Part shown: piece by piece, positions 23,777-36,559 of the stretch
Numbering within the stretch: the first letter of the stretch is position 1
How the letters are laid out: each line of letters starts with the position of its first letter
NCBI GenBank assembly: GCA_029204225.1
Contig: MU831932.1
Location: forward strand, 1-64,000
Direction of reading: 5' to 3'
DNA: 64,000 bases
DNA from: Diphasiastrum complanatum
Lineage: Eukaryota > Streptophyta > Lycopodiopsida > Lycopodiales > Lycopodiaceae
Notes under the pieces: generated by a model
What the model saw: the letters and a program-made list of their open reading frames with translations, nothing else
What the model was told of the DNA's origin: nothing
Databases searched by the model: none
Made by a program: the position numbers and the translations under genes

Positions 23777-24276
23777 AGAGGTAGGGCAGAAGGGATAGAG
23801 TGTCGTTGTAGTATGTTTCTTTGTCCTGCTTGTCAGAGGACAACTCAGGGGCATCACTCTTGAACGCACTTACATTCTACATAAAGATGCAAGCCTATAA
23901 CGCCCTTTCACAGAACAGAGTGCAACCCAAATGAACGTTCTATAGATTCTACTGCTACTTACTCTAAAAACGGATTGAAATCAGATTCTACACTACACTG
24001 AACTGAGCTACATTTGCATAAACTGATAAACAAGAAACAAGAACTAATCTACAACATGTTAGAACTCCAAGAATCAAGAAACCAACCAGTCTATTGATTC
24101 TTGGACATCCCAAGAACATCAAGAACTGGATTGTACAAAGATATGCAAGAATCACACGACAAATCCAACCTATTTAGTTTACTTGAATGCTGGCTCCTAC
24201 AATAATCCACAAGAAAACATGAAATCTAATCCACAACTAGGAAAGCAAGAAAACTAATCCACTTTAAATCCACAAC
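23777..24276. other. Non-coding DNA between two copia segments
   Basis: No gene or recognisable repeat. The short phrase AATCCACAAC occurs three times near 24206-24276, ending at the LTR edge. Confidence 0.4.
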
Positions 24277-24917
24277 TGTGAAAGATTCAACTAGTTTCAT
24301 CACATTTTGCAATATTTTCATATTTGGCATATTGAGGCCAAAACTTGTTTTAGACTTAGAGGCTGACTTTTCAAAGTTTGTTGGTCTAAATTTCATTTGA
24401 ATAAACACTTTTTGAAAGTGTGGGAAAGATAGAATGCGAGTTTGAGTAGATTCAATCTGAATAAGTTGGGTACATTGAATCTAGACCCGTAGGGTTAGCA
24501 TTTTGGTGGGAAAGCCAAGTGGCCAAATAGGGTTTGGACCTGCTATAAAAGGATGTAGCGCGTGGAGAGAGTGATCTTCTCTCTTCTCTATTTCATTTCA
24601 TGCTTATACATGGTTCTCTTGGGTTCTACTATCCATTGGTGCACTATCTTGGTGATTGCTTGCAATTCTGTGTAGAATGATCTATATTTGTTATTTTTGG
24701 ATCCACATGTGTGAAATACAGTAGCTTGCTAGTTTTGTATGGACATCAACAGTACATAATCATTTCATTCAAGTTTGATCAAGTTCTATTAGTGTTTGCA
24801 TCTCAAATTGTGTGTAGATGCTGAATTTTCTACATTGGTGAGATTGGTAGTGTATTTCTCTTTCTAACCAAAGATCATTCAAATAGATTGGATCTTAAGG
24901 ATCTGAAATCTTTCACA
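24277..24917 (+). mobile_element. Ty1/copia 5' LTR (641 bp)
   Basis: It starts TGTGAAAGATT and ends AATCTTTCACA, an exact terminal inverted repeat of 11 bases. A TATAAAAGG promoter box is at about 24544. It is followed directly by a tRNA-Met primer-binding site. It is homologous to the solo LTR at 5334-5969. No matching 3' LTR is found downstream. Confidence 0.92.
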
Positions 24918-24929
24918 TGGTATTAGAGC
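24918..24929 (+). other. Copia primer-binding site (initiator tRNA-Met)
   Basis: TGGTATTAGAGC directly abuts the LTR end. It differs by one base from TGGTATCAGAGC, the plant copia PBS complementary to the 3' end of initiator methionine tRNA. Confidence 0.9.
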
Positions 24930-25517
24930 TTGTGTTTCAAGTTATGAAGGAGGAAATCAGATCTATCAATGATTTGGTGAAGATATCAAGTCTAGAGCAT
25001 GCTAGAGAGGATTCTACACCAAAATCGGATTTTTTGCTTTTGTAGATTGGATCTTTTGTAGATCAAAACACTAAATAGGTCAATGTACTTGTTCAATTCC
25101 AATTTTTGAATTCACATACTGGATTTGGCCGATTATTGGATCATTGGTTCAGCCTAAGTGGTGGCTTATAGATTGCATATCAAATTTTTAGCATTTGCAT
25201 GTAGATTTGGAATAGTCAATTTTTTGTGATTTTGTCAAAACCTTAATTTTGATTGGATCTCTAGATAGTGAGGTTTCTGGACTTCATTTGAGTGTGTTTC
25301 AATCTTAGGAAGTGGCAAAAGTCATTAGATTGAGCATAGATCATAGGTTTGATCAAGTTTCCATGATTCTATGTGTTGTTTGCTTGGATCAGTGCTAGAA
25401 GAGAATTTGTGAGATAGTTTCAAATCTTGGTGATTTTTTTTGAAAGCATTTGTTGTTGTTCAAAGGAGTGCTTTGTGCATTGAAGCAAATTGAAAGAGAA
25501 GATCAGGTCATTGCTAC

Positions 25518-26848
25518 ATGGCAACCTCAATTGGAGTCATGTTGGAAGCCAATGATAGGCTTACCTCAAGTAACTATTCATTGTGGAAAGTGAGGATGGA
25601 GTCACTTTTTGAGATGAATGATGTCTTGGATATTGTTGTAGGTTTGGAGGAGAGACCAGCAACACAACAAGATCAATTGAGGTATGACAAGAGGGCCAAG
25701 AAGGCTCTATACATGATAAAGATGAATGTTACCAATGAACTTCTCAAGGAAGTTGGTAAGTGCACATCATCTTTGGAAGCTTGGAATTCATTGAAGAAGC
25801 TTTATGAATCCAAGTCTACTTCTAGAGTGTTGACTCTAAGAAGGCAAATTTTTTCTTGTTTGCAAAAGAATGAAGAAATTCAAGTACTTTTGTTTTGAGA
25901 ATGAAAGCATTGAATGATGAGTTAGCTTGCATAGATGAAAGCATTAAGGAAGGAGAGCTTATTCAAGTGATTCTTAATGGCTTGTCGGATGCTCATGCTA
26001 ACATTGTTCAAAGTATTGCTATTCAAAAGACTTTGCCAAGTTTGATGGATCTTCAAGAGATCTTGATCAATGAGGAATATAGGCTTCAAGCAAGAGGTGG
26101 ATCTACATCGACACTTCAAGAGGATGCTATGTTCACAAAGGGCAAATTCAAGGGCAAAACCAAAAGCAAGTGGTCTAAAGGGCAAGATCAAATGGATGCT
26201 TCTTCAACTGGCAAAAAGAAGGATAGATAAAAGCTCAAGTGCTTCTATTGTGGCATCAAAGGACACTTTGCAAGTGAGTGCTACAAGAAGAAGAGAGATC
26301 AAGGAGACAAGCAAGGTAATCTTACACTTGATGAGGATGGTTTGGATGTTCAAGATGCAAATGATGATGCTTTTGTGATGTCTTCATGTATGCTTGCTAA
26401 TGATGGAGATCTAGATCCTTGGTGGATTGAAAGTGGAGCAAGTTCACACATGACCTTTCACAAAGGGTACTTCACTTCTTTGTTGGCATATGGAGATGAC
26501 AAGAGGGTGATCTACATGGCCAATGATGGTGAGTGTGCAATCAAAGGGATTGGCACAATTCCTATTTCTCTCTTTACAAATAGGAATGTTCATTTGGAGG
26601 ATGTCTTGTTTATTCCATCTATTACCAAGAATTTGCTTAATGTGAGTCAAATGCTAAGTAAGAGCCTCAAGGTGGAGTTTGATGGAGATGCTTGTTTGAT
26701 CAAAAGGAAGGATGTCTTGATTGGAAAAGGTAAAAGGCAAGGGAAGTTGTTCAAACTTGATGCTTGTGTTATTGTTAACCAAGTTGGATGTGTTGCAAGG
26801 TTTGGCACAAAAGGAGGGGACACCTCAACTTCAAGTCATTGGAGGTAA
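25518..26848 (+). mobile_element. Ty1/copia gag and protease (truncated element)
   Basis: Gag starts at 25518 (MATSIGVMLEANDRLTSSNY) and contains the UBN2-type segment ALYMIKMNVTNELLKEVGKC. A frameshift near 25895 is followed by INEEYRLQARGGS. An in-frame stop at 26227-26229 precedes the zinc knuckle KCFYCGIKGHFASECYKKK. The protease motif WWIESGASSHMTF follows at about 26425, with the catalytic Asp replaced by Glu. Homology breaks in the gag-pre-integrase block at about 26850. Integrase, RT and RNase H are missing in this orientation. Confidence 0.9.
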
Positions 26849-26885
26849 TGGCAAGGTTGGAGGGTTTGCGGATTCAAGGCAACCA

Positions 26886-27085
26886 TTAGGGGAGTTTTGG
26901 GCTCCAATAAGACCCTTTAAGAATTCGTGCAAGATGTCTTTTATATTATTAAAATATTATAACACTAATACTTTTGACTTGCCATAGCTTTTTAATCATA
27001 GCTTAGAAGTATGTCATCTAACATATTATTGGAAAGCCCTTGTTGAGAGCTTTCCAATGCACCAAAGTCTGCTAAATTCAGACTT
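26886..27085. mobile_element. Partial MITE copy (left two-thirds)
   Basis: Starts CATTAGGGGAGTTTTGGGC and matches 22133-22335 nearly base for base, then stops where copia RT sequence on the other strand begins. It lies about 35 bases past the truncated copia gag-protease. Confidence 0.75.
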
Positions 27086-27262
27086 GCTATACCACGCACG
27101 TGTTGCTTGTTTAAGATCATAAAGCGCTTTCTTCAAGCGACATACTTTATTTTCCTGTCCCTTCGCTACAAAGCCTTCAAGTTGATCCATGAACACTTCT
27201 TCTTCTAACTCACCATTTAGAAAAGCAGATTTCACATCCATTTGATGCAAAGGCCAACCAAA
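27086..27262 (-). mobile_element. Ty1/copia reverse transcriptase fragment
   Basis: The minus strand reads [19 protein letters not shown] (catalytic VKSAFLNG block), [15 protein letters not shown] and [17 protein letters not shown]. These are consecutive canonical copia RT motifs. It is cut off at both ends and inverted relative to the adjacent gag-protease. Confidence 0.88.
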
Positions 27263-27399
27263 ATGTGAAATTCTGGAATTTCGCACATGTGAAAATCAGT
27301 GATTTTCAGCCCCTTTTATCTCTTTGCTTGTAGATCCAAAGATAGTGGTGTTATAGCTTGATTGAAAGCTTATGATCTAACGTTCTTGATGTTGATGAG

Positions 27400-27646
27400 A
27401 AGGATCTTACTTTGGATGGTGGTGAGCCACGAAAAACATCAAAAGAAAGACAAGTACCTTCAAGGCTCACATATGATCAAAAGGGTAAGCAAGTAGTTTC
27501 TGGAAATTATGTTGCTTTCCTAGCCTCTTTGGATGAGCCTACAAGTGTAGATCAAGCAAGAAAAGAAGAGGAGTGGATCCAAGCAATGGATTTCGAGTAT
27601 CGATCTCTTATGAAGAATGGAACATCTTTTGGAGGATCTTCTTGTG
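27400..27646 (+). mobile_element. Ty1/copia integrase-RT linker fragment
   Basis: NYVAFLASLDEPTSVDQA followed by EEEWIQAMDFEYRSLMKN is the conserved copia segment just before the RT. The frame runs from about 27405 to a stop at 27649, where the gypsy-type LTR edge (TGTAGTGGG) takes over. Confidence 0.82.
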
Positions 27647-27785
27647 TGTAGTGGGTTTCTTTCCTTGCCTAACCTGAATCCAAGATCTAGTCAATCTAGC
27701 ATCAAAGAGACGGAGTTAGTTGTCACGCGGAGGTTCGTTCCCATGAGAGCAATAGTATAGTTCAGATTTCAACATGAATGGAGGA
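27647..27785. mobile_element. Second copy of the 139-bp gypsy LTR edge
   Basis: Nearly identical to 18972-19110 and starting at the same TGTAGTGGG base. No primer-binding site adjoins it here. It sits directly against copia sequence, as if inserted there. Confidence 0.7.
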
Positions 27786-28376
27786 TCTAACACTAACATC
27801 CATTAACACTAAGCATTAACACTACATCTATTGACCCTACTTCCATTAACCCTAAATCCACAACAATGATAGAACCTTACTCTTCTCTCTCTCCCTTTCT
27901 CTCTCACAAAATGCATAAGAAATAGCAATCCCAATAATGATCAAATCTAACAATTAGCAAATACCAAAGAAAGCATGAGAAATGGAGGAAAAGAGAGGAA
28001 GAGCAAGGACATTCATCAATCCATTTCTAAAGAGAACCAATTTGCTTTATTGAAATGAGGAAATGAACATGAGGAGCAACTCGAGTTGGTCCCTTTTTAT
28101 AGTAGAGAGGAGGACCCTGGGCTCTGAATCCTATTGGTCCAGTCTTGCCTCTCTTTTTATTCAAATTTAAAAAAGTGTGGGAACCATCAAATTTGGAGGG
28201 AAACCCAACTTTATTCACTAACTTGACATTTAGGCCCTGCGACATTAAAAGTCCCGCAAAAAGGCCTAAAGTCCTTTTATTGACTTTTAACTAATCAATC
28301 AAATAACTATGTGGTCGTTGGGTTGGACTTACACATGCAGGGTGCCAAATCCCTCTCACTTCTTAACTGGGGTTAG
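27786..28376. other. Non-coding stretch, no recognised gene
   Basis: It begins with AACACTAACATCCATTAACAC-like short repeats (27787-27870) and a CTCTCTCTCCCTTTCTCTCTC tract near 27884. Part could be the rest of an LTR started at 27647, but no end is visible. Confidence 0.35.
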
Positions 28377-28544
28377 GCATTAGAGGAGTTCTAAATTCCA
28401 AAAAGACCCTTTGTAAAAATTCTTTTTATATTTTTTCTCAGATTTTTCTTACACATGGACCAATCAAAGCACCCAAATTTGAAATCTACGTAACATAACT
28501 TTTTGAGTCCACATTTTGATTCCACATTAAAAATGGCATAACTT
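28377..28544. mobile_element. Partial MITE copy, inverted
   Basis: Reverse complement of 22345-22508, beginning CATTAGAGGAGTTCTAAATT and ending in AAAATGGCATAACTTG. It joins directly to the tandem repeat at 28545. Confidence 0.72.
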
Positions 28545-29395
28545 GACCCATTCTAGGTCCCGACCGGTCAAGTGTCCCTGAAGACTTTTACTGGGCGAAA
28601 CTTTGGACGGAGGTCTCGGGCCACCTGTCAATCCGTTCGGTGTCCCGTCTGTCCCCACAGGTTCCACTCGACGTTTCTCACTGATCGAAACTGACTGTAC
28701 GTGAAACGGGCCTCGTTCAGAGAAACTGGGCCTTTGGACGGAAACCAGCAGATGTAGTCCTTTTTCGCATTCCCTAACTACGCTATCACCGGGACCAAAC
28801 ACTTTGACCAAACGATGTCGAAATCATGTTGAGCTGGATCCGTATGGTCAGTATGGGGCCCACAAGCCTTTCCATAGCATTCCGGGCCACTCCGGACAAG
28901 TCGGACCCATTCCAGGTCCCGACCGATCAAGTGTCCCTGAAGACTTTTTCTGGGCGGAACTTCGGAGGGAGGTCTCGGGCCACCCGTCAATCCGTTTGGC
29001 ATCCCATCTATCCCCACAAGTTCCACTCGACGTTGCCCACTGGTCGGAACTGACTGTACGTGAAACGGGCCTCGTTTGGAGAAATTGGGCCTTTGGTCGA
29101 AAACCAGCACAAGTAGTCCTTTTTCGCGTGCCCTAACTACGCTATTGCTGGGACCAATGGTCATTATGACCAAATGACATCGGAATCATGTCGGGATGTA
29201 TCCGTATGGTCAGTATGGGGCCCGCGAGCCTTTCCACAGCATTCCAGATTACTCCGGACAAGTCGGACCCATTCCAGGTCCCGACCTGTCAAGTGTCCCT
29301 GAAGACTTTTTTTGGGCGAAACTTCGGACAGAGGTCTCGGGCCAAAGTTCAATCTGTTCGGCGTCTCGTTTGTCCCCACAGGTTCCACACCTCAA
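28545..29395. repeat. Tandem repeat, ~360-bp unit, 2.4 copies, GC-richer
   Basis: Units start at 28545, 28904 and 29266, each with GACCCATTC[CT]AGGTCCCGACC. They are 359, 362 and about 130 bases long (the last truncated at a poly-A). Units are about 85-90% alike by eye. They are clearly more GC-rich than the surroundings and open in several frames on both strands. No transposon motif is seen, so it is satellite-like. Confidence 0.88.
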
Positions 29396-29739
29396 AAAAA
29401 AAAAAAATCTTCATGTGTCATTAGATAGGTAAGGCCCAGTGTTCGGGAAACTTTTTTGAGGTTTTCCTCAAAAATCCCATATCTTAAGGAGTATTTCGGC
29501 CACTAATAGGGGATATGCTTCTACTGGCCGGTTTTTTCTTATTTGGTGATACTAGTTGCATCTATGTAACTCTGTGCCATCAATATGTCCCACAGTTCTT
29601 TGGCAAGTAATACGACTATCTTGAACTTCTAGAGATGGTAGTTCTCTCCATCGAGTTTTTCAATCAAAGATGCACTAGAAGATGGCTCCATTCTGGTGAA
29701 GAGAACAAGAACGCTGGTAGAGACAACAATATCGAAAAT

Positions 29740-29920
29740 GTCCAACGTCCCCCTGACGTGTGTTCGACATCCATCCAACGTATAATGGGACATTGGTATC
29801 CGACGTTCAATATAGATGTCGGATTCCGATGTCTGTTAACATAATGTAATAAAAAAACATCCGACGTATATCTCGACGTCTGTCCAATGTATTTTTGTGT
29901 TGATTCCGACGTCTCGGATT
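29740..29920. repeat. Short-motif cluster TCCGACGT
   Basis: CCGACGT or close forms (CAACGT, CCGATGT, TCGACGTC, CCAATGT) occur about ten times in 180 bases in both orientations. This resembles a subterminal repeat array of a DNA transposon, but no terminus is recognised. Bases 29396-29739 hold nothing recognisable apart from a poly-A. Confidence 0.6.
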
Positions 29921-31177
<1,257 letters not shown>

Positions 31178-31254
31178 GTGTGAGTATGAAGTGTGTCTTC
31201 CTTTTATATCCTACGGAGCGAGCAAACACACCGAAAATTTGCATCAGGAACAAT

Positions 31255-33350
31255 AGCTTTTGCAAGATTTAAAGCAAGAGTTTAGTGAAGTTTTTCCAAA
31301 GAAACTACCTTATAGACTACCACCCACCCGATCGCTGGATCATAAGATAGATCTTTTGCCCGATAGCCGTCCAATCTTCAGAAAACCATATCGATTCAGT
31401 CAGAAGGAAGAGGAGGAAGTGGCTAGGCAGATCGAGGAGTATCTCAGGATGGGACACATAAGACCTAGTAAATCTCCATGGGGAGCACATGTCCTTCTTA
31501 AGAGTAAGAAAGATGGGAGTTTCTGACTGTGTGTAGATTATAAAGGTCTAAACAAACTAACAGTTAAGAATAAATACTCGTTGCCCAGGATGGACGATCT
31601 CCTAGATCGATTGAATGGAGCTAAATACTTCACAAAAATTGATCTACATACGGGATACCATCAGATTAGGATACATCTGGAAGATGTATCTAAAATCAGT
31701 TTTAGAACCAAATTTGGCCACTATGAGTTTCTTGTTTTGCCTTCTGGTTTGACAAATGCTCTAGCTACTTTCCAGCAAATGATGAATGATTTATGTCATC
31801 CATATTTGGGAAAGTTTGTAGTAGTGTTTCTATAGCAGAATACTCAAAGGGCATGCTAAGCATCTCTGTACTGTCTTATGGATCTTAAGACAAGAGAAGC
31901 TTCATGTGAAAGAATCAAAGTGTGAATTCTTTAAGAAGGAACTTCTTTATCTTGATCATAAGGTCACCTCCTTTGGGATCAAGATTGACGAAGGAAAGGT
32001 GAAGATGGTAGTGGAATGGCTAATTCCTAAAACGGTGCATGAACTTAAGTCGTTCTTAGGTTTCATTGTGTTTTTCCGTAGATTTGTAGAGGAGTCTCAA
32101 TTGTTGCGCCTCTCAACAATATGTTGAAAGGAGTGAAAAGCCGCAAAGGTAGGCCAAGTCCTCCTATCAGATGGAGTGAGAAACTAGATAAGAGTTTTCG
32201 AAAACTTAAGCTTCTAATTGCCTCAGCTCTAGTTTTGAGGATAGCAGATCCAGATTTGTCATTCGTCATTAACACTGATGCGAGTGATACGGCTATTGGA
32301 GTTGTTCTCTTATAGGAGGGCCATCCCATTGCCTTTGAAAGTAAGAAACTAACCGATGCCCAGGTCAAGTACACCATGCAAGAAAAAGAGCTTTTTGCAG
32401 TTATCCATGCTTTGAAATCATGGAGGCACTACCTGTACATTAATAAATTTGTGGTTAATACAGATCATCAACCTTTAAATTTTTTTTGTAATTAGAATGA
32501 TTTGTGAGGTCGTAAGGCCAGATGGCCAGAACTCATGCAGAAATTTGACTTTGAAGTGTGGTATATCAAAGGCTCATCTAATCAGGTGGCTGATGCACTT
32601 AGTCAAATTGGTGAAGTGAATGAACTTTCCTTCACTGAGATCAGTACAGACTTTTATCTCTCCCTGAGATGTCTTTATGAGAAAGACCCACATTTTGGAC
32701 CAATCTGGAATAGGGTTCTAGCAGTTTCATCAAGCGGGACTGATGATCATGGTGATCAATTTGGAGGGAAGGATATAAAGGGTATCGATGACTTCTCTAT
32801 CCGAAATGGACTTTTGTTCAGGAAAAAGATTCGTGGTTGGGTTATCATAGACGAACAAACAGTATGATGCAATTTGAGTTGTGGTCGACCGTCTTACCAA
32901 ATTGGCTATGTTTATTCCGGTAAAGACCACCATGAAGGCTTTTGATTTAGCTCAGATATTTGTAGAGCGTCAGGCTTTACGGACTACCAAGTGATATTGT
33001 GAGTGATCGCGATCCAAAGTTCACCGGTCACTTTTGGTCGGCCGTGTTTGCTAAACTAGAAACGACACTGAGTTTGGGTTCTTATGATCATCCTGAGACG
33101 GATGGACAGACGGAAAGAACAAATCAGATGATGGAACAAATGCTTCGAACATATGTTTCCAGACGGCAATCTGATTGGGAGAAGTATCTTCCATTGATCA
33201 AGTTTGCCTATAACAGTAGTAAGCATTCGGCTACCGGTTATAGCCCGTTTATGTTTATGTACGGTTCTGAGCCTAGGTCACTCATCGCGGTTGAAACTCG
33301 GATGATCAGGTTTCAAAAAGTAGCAGATTTCCTACACGATATGCAGGACC
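31255..33350 (+). mobile_element. Ty3/gypsy RT-RNase H-integrase fragment
   Basis: The protease-RT linker and fingers (EFSEVFPKKLPYRLPP, DHKIDLLPDSRPIFRKPY) start it. RT palm ([31 protein letters not shown]) follows. The catalytic YxDD position is replaced by VVVFL and a stop (31833). The thumb (KCEFFKKELLYLDHKV, LKSFLGFIVFFRRF) and, after frameshifts, RNase H (NTDASDTAIGVVL, AVIHALKSWRHYL, GSSNQVADALSQ) come next. The integrase core has D in VVVDRLTKLAMF, D in SDRDPKFTGHFW and E in YDHPETDGQTERTN. The integrase zinc domain is deleted at about 32865. The + strand reading stops near 33350 at the junction with ORF copy C. Confidence 0.92.
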
Positions 33351-36326
33351 AAAATTGGTGGTGGTCCCATGACACCTGCAATATGCAGTTATTGGGGACT
33401 TTTATTGGCTTCGTGCCGAATCTTAATTAAATGATACTGCACCTTCTCCATAAAGTCAAGGCGTGCAGTATTGAAATCCAAATTATGCGGCAGGAAACAA
33501 CGGTGGGCTCCGGCAATCCACTTGGAAGTTGTCCATGAGGTGAAGCGAGATTCCCAAGAGCCTCACATCATAGCCACACGGACGGAAATACAGACGAGAA
33601 ATCGGCAACTGATCTTTGATTTGCTTTGAGGCCGTCGGCTTATTTGGATCAAATGCCAGGGTAGGAAGGCAATCGTCCCATTTGGTTGCCACTGACGCCA
33701 ACAAAGTTAGATCTTTTGCAAACATTGTCGATTGTCGCACCGTTGGATCCGAAGAGTGGACATACTCTCTCTAATATGCTTGTAAGGCCCGGTGGAAATC
33801 CACTGAAATATTTCATCTGTAAGACTAGTGGACGATTGGCCAATTGGGCATATGGATGGTGATTTTATCCATAGCCAATCCCGAATCTTTCCATTTTTGT
33901 CTTCCCGGCATTGGAACGTAATAAGGATCTACCCGCAACTGGCAAGGGTTGGCGACGTAACTCCTAATTGATTCCGGAGTTTTCTCAAATATCGTGATTC
34001 TCTATGTCGGCTGCTCTCCCAGTGCAGGTATTTTGTCCAATTCTTTGTCGGCCTCGATCTCGGAGGTCTTAAATTTGAGAACCCATCCACCACGCGAGGA
34101 CTCATGTGGATGCTGCTTTAAGAAGGTCTAGATATGGTCCTCCACGCTGATGGGCCATCTGAATAAATGGCTTGTCCTTGATGAGGATGGACCCGCTTGT
34201 ATTGCCGGTATAGTTGGCGGTTGATCTGCTAGATCTGGAGCTCTCCCCTGGTCCATGCTCAAATCAACCCCTGTACCCATCTATAAAGCTTCTTGGCGCG
34301 AAGGGGAGAATTGCGGCATGACCGGGACGGGGATTTGTGGTCCGGCTTCCAACACTTGAACGACGGCTTTTTCATAGGCATTGATGGTCTCTTTTGCCTT
34401 TGCCAACTCGGTTGAAGCTGCTCCTTTGAACCTATCAAAGCGGCTTTGGAATCCCTGAAGGGCCACTTTGTATGTTTCCACTTTCTTGAACAAATATGCA
34501 ATCTCCATCGGTGTGACCGGATGATCGGGTATTTGTGTTTGCAGATATGCATCACGCTCAAGGGTGGTCGCATCCAATTCACCTTGAAGCCGTGTGCGAT
34601 CTTGTTCGGCCATTTGTAATTTCCCCTTCAGCAGTTGCACCTGTTGCTCGGCATCTTGCACTGCCTTCTCTACCTGATCCTGTGCGGTTGTCAGGGCATT
34701 TTGCAGGGCGCTGATGTAGGCTTCCAAGCGATTAGCTTCTTGCTGGGCCAATGTCTTTTCGCTTTCAGCCTTTTCTTCATGTTGCTTGGCGATCTTCACC
34801 TCTCGATCTAGCTGGACAATTTTTTTGGCTGATCAGCGTGTTTTCAGATCCTAAATCAGAGATCCTATGCTCCATTTCTTTCTTCTTATCCAGCATAGAC
34901 TGGATCACTTGTCCAAGGCTTGAAACTAACCCGAGAGCATCACCAGATCGACAGTCGTGGAAGTGGCAGCAGCAGGAGACCCTGATGGTACTGTCCGTGG
35001 TAGGCGTGGAATAGGTGCCAAAGTCTCTTCTTCTTCAAAAATATCCTCGTCTTCAAACCCTCCAGGCACCGTGGCGTCGAACTGCTTCGGTGACTTGACA
35101 ACTATGTCGACCTGAAGTGTGGCTGGGCTACCCTGTGTGGGTGGTTGCCGACTGGCATCTTCGACACCAACAGTAGCTTCATGGATATGCCCGAATTCTC
35201 TTCCAGGGGATTGGGGTTCAAAGGGTGCTGGGCTCTGGGGCATTTCAAAGATTTCGGTGGCCCCAAGGGGGTCAGAATCATCGAACATATCAATGAAAAA
35301 CTGTGTGTTGGGTGAGGTTGCTTCGTTGTGCGGGGGTGAGGCGGCCTGGGCAGCTATGATGGGAATGGTAGACTCAATGGTCACAGACTATCCTTGTATG
35401 GGAGCAGAGGCGAGGGAAGCATCAGAGGTGAGGGGAATGGGAAGTTCAATGCGAACAACAACAGGGGTTGGAAGCGCAGTTGACGAGGTATGCCTAGTAC
35501 GACATCGTGACCCGGAAGGCGAGTCAGAAATTATGATCTCGCTGCGTGGACGACAACGACTATGAGAACTTGAGGCCTGGTGAGATGACTTGGCCGGTGC
35601 TTCTTCGTAAATCGAAAGCACAGAATCCAGGTGGAAGCCATGGATTCTGTTTTCTAAGTGAGAAGCGGCTAAGAGGGACAATAGAGAGCCAGCGGCAAAC
35701 TGCTGCTTTGTATTGGCCTTAATAGCTCATTCGAACTCACCACAAATAGTCTTGAACCAATTATATTTTTCAAGAGGGGCTTTGGCCAACTTTATGTGGG
35801 ACTCAACTATCTTGTGAAGGATTTGAGATGTGATGCGGTCTTTCCTGAGGTTGCCAACCATCAGGAAATGATTCAACAATTGGGCAGTGACATGGATGGA
35901 AGGCTCAGTGATGGCTTCCAGAAGGTAGCCATCATTAGTCCAATGCAGATCGTTGGTGAGGTCAATGTATGGCTTGATGGCCTGTTTGGCGTGCTTGTGA
36001 TTGGGTGAGGCGTGTGTACCGGATGAGATTCCTATAGTTGCAAGTGCGGCCTCAGTGACGCGCACCTTGTGTGTGGCTCCTTGGAAGGTGATGTAAAACT
36101 TGAATATCTCTTCCTTCCACGTACTGAAGGCAAGGGTGATGAAATCCATATTGATGCGTCCCGAAAAGGCTCTCTCATGAATACCCATTGTAGTAACTAG
36201 AGGCTCCGCAAGGGTCATCCATTGAGTGACCATTCTTGTGCTAGGAAGAATCATGATGTCCGTTGCAGATGGGACATCACGATGGATAGTATAGCACGGA
36301 GACTGGGAAGTATCAGTAGAAGACAT
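33341..36326 (-). pseudogene. Retroelement-linked extra ORF, copy C (near full length)
   Basis: This is the most complete copy, read on the minus strand from ATG 36324-36326. An alternative upstream ATG in frame is at 36374. Regions in order: N-terminal domain (36300-35700; TQWMTLAEPLVTTMGIHE, TEAALATIGISSGTHASP, NDLHWTNDGYLLEAI); LLSLLAASHLENRIHGF; a Ser/Arg-rich stretch; an acidic Pro-rich linker (FFIDMFDDSDPLGATEIF, EDEDIFEEEETLAPIPR); a long heptad-like coiled coil (about 34799-34420, SEKTLAQQEANRLEAYI); a C-terminal block (TIFEKTPESIRSYVANP, DPYYVPMPGRQKWKD); and a tail FLPHNLDFNTARLDFMEKV near 33470. Stops or frameshifts near 35727, 35390, 34925, 34280 and 33740 break it. Its full length would be near 950-1000 residues. 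No enzyme motif is recognised. The upstream 36330-36880 region matches the copy A spacer. Confidence 0.72.
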
Positions 36327-36559
36327 GATGATCAGAAAGGAATTATAACTACGCAAGAGTGTATCAGAAGGCAATGCAAGAAATTTGGAAGGCTTTGGTC
36401 ACAAGAAAAATTTGCAAGAGCTTCGCTAGCACAAGTGAGGAATGAATCGAATTCAGCCAACTTATAGGTTAATTTGGTCGGTCCATTACACTGAATAGTA
36501 GTTGGGTTGATCAGTTCTGAACAAAAATTTGCAAGCATGTACAGTACTGTAAAAATAGC

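Noticed and set aside
28527-29432. Overlapping ORFs of 70-130 residues on both strands
   Set aside because: They follow the ~360-bp tandem unit, are GC-driven, and no frame is clearly favoured.
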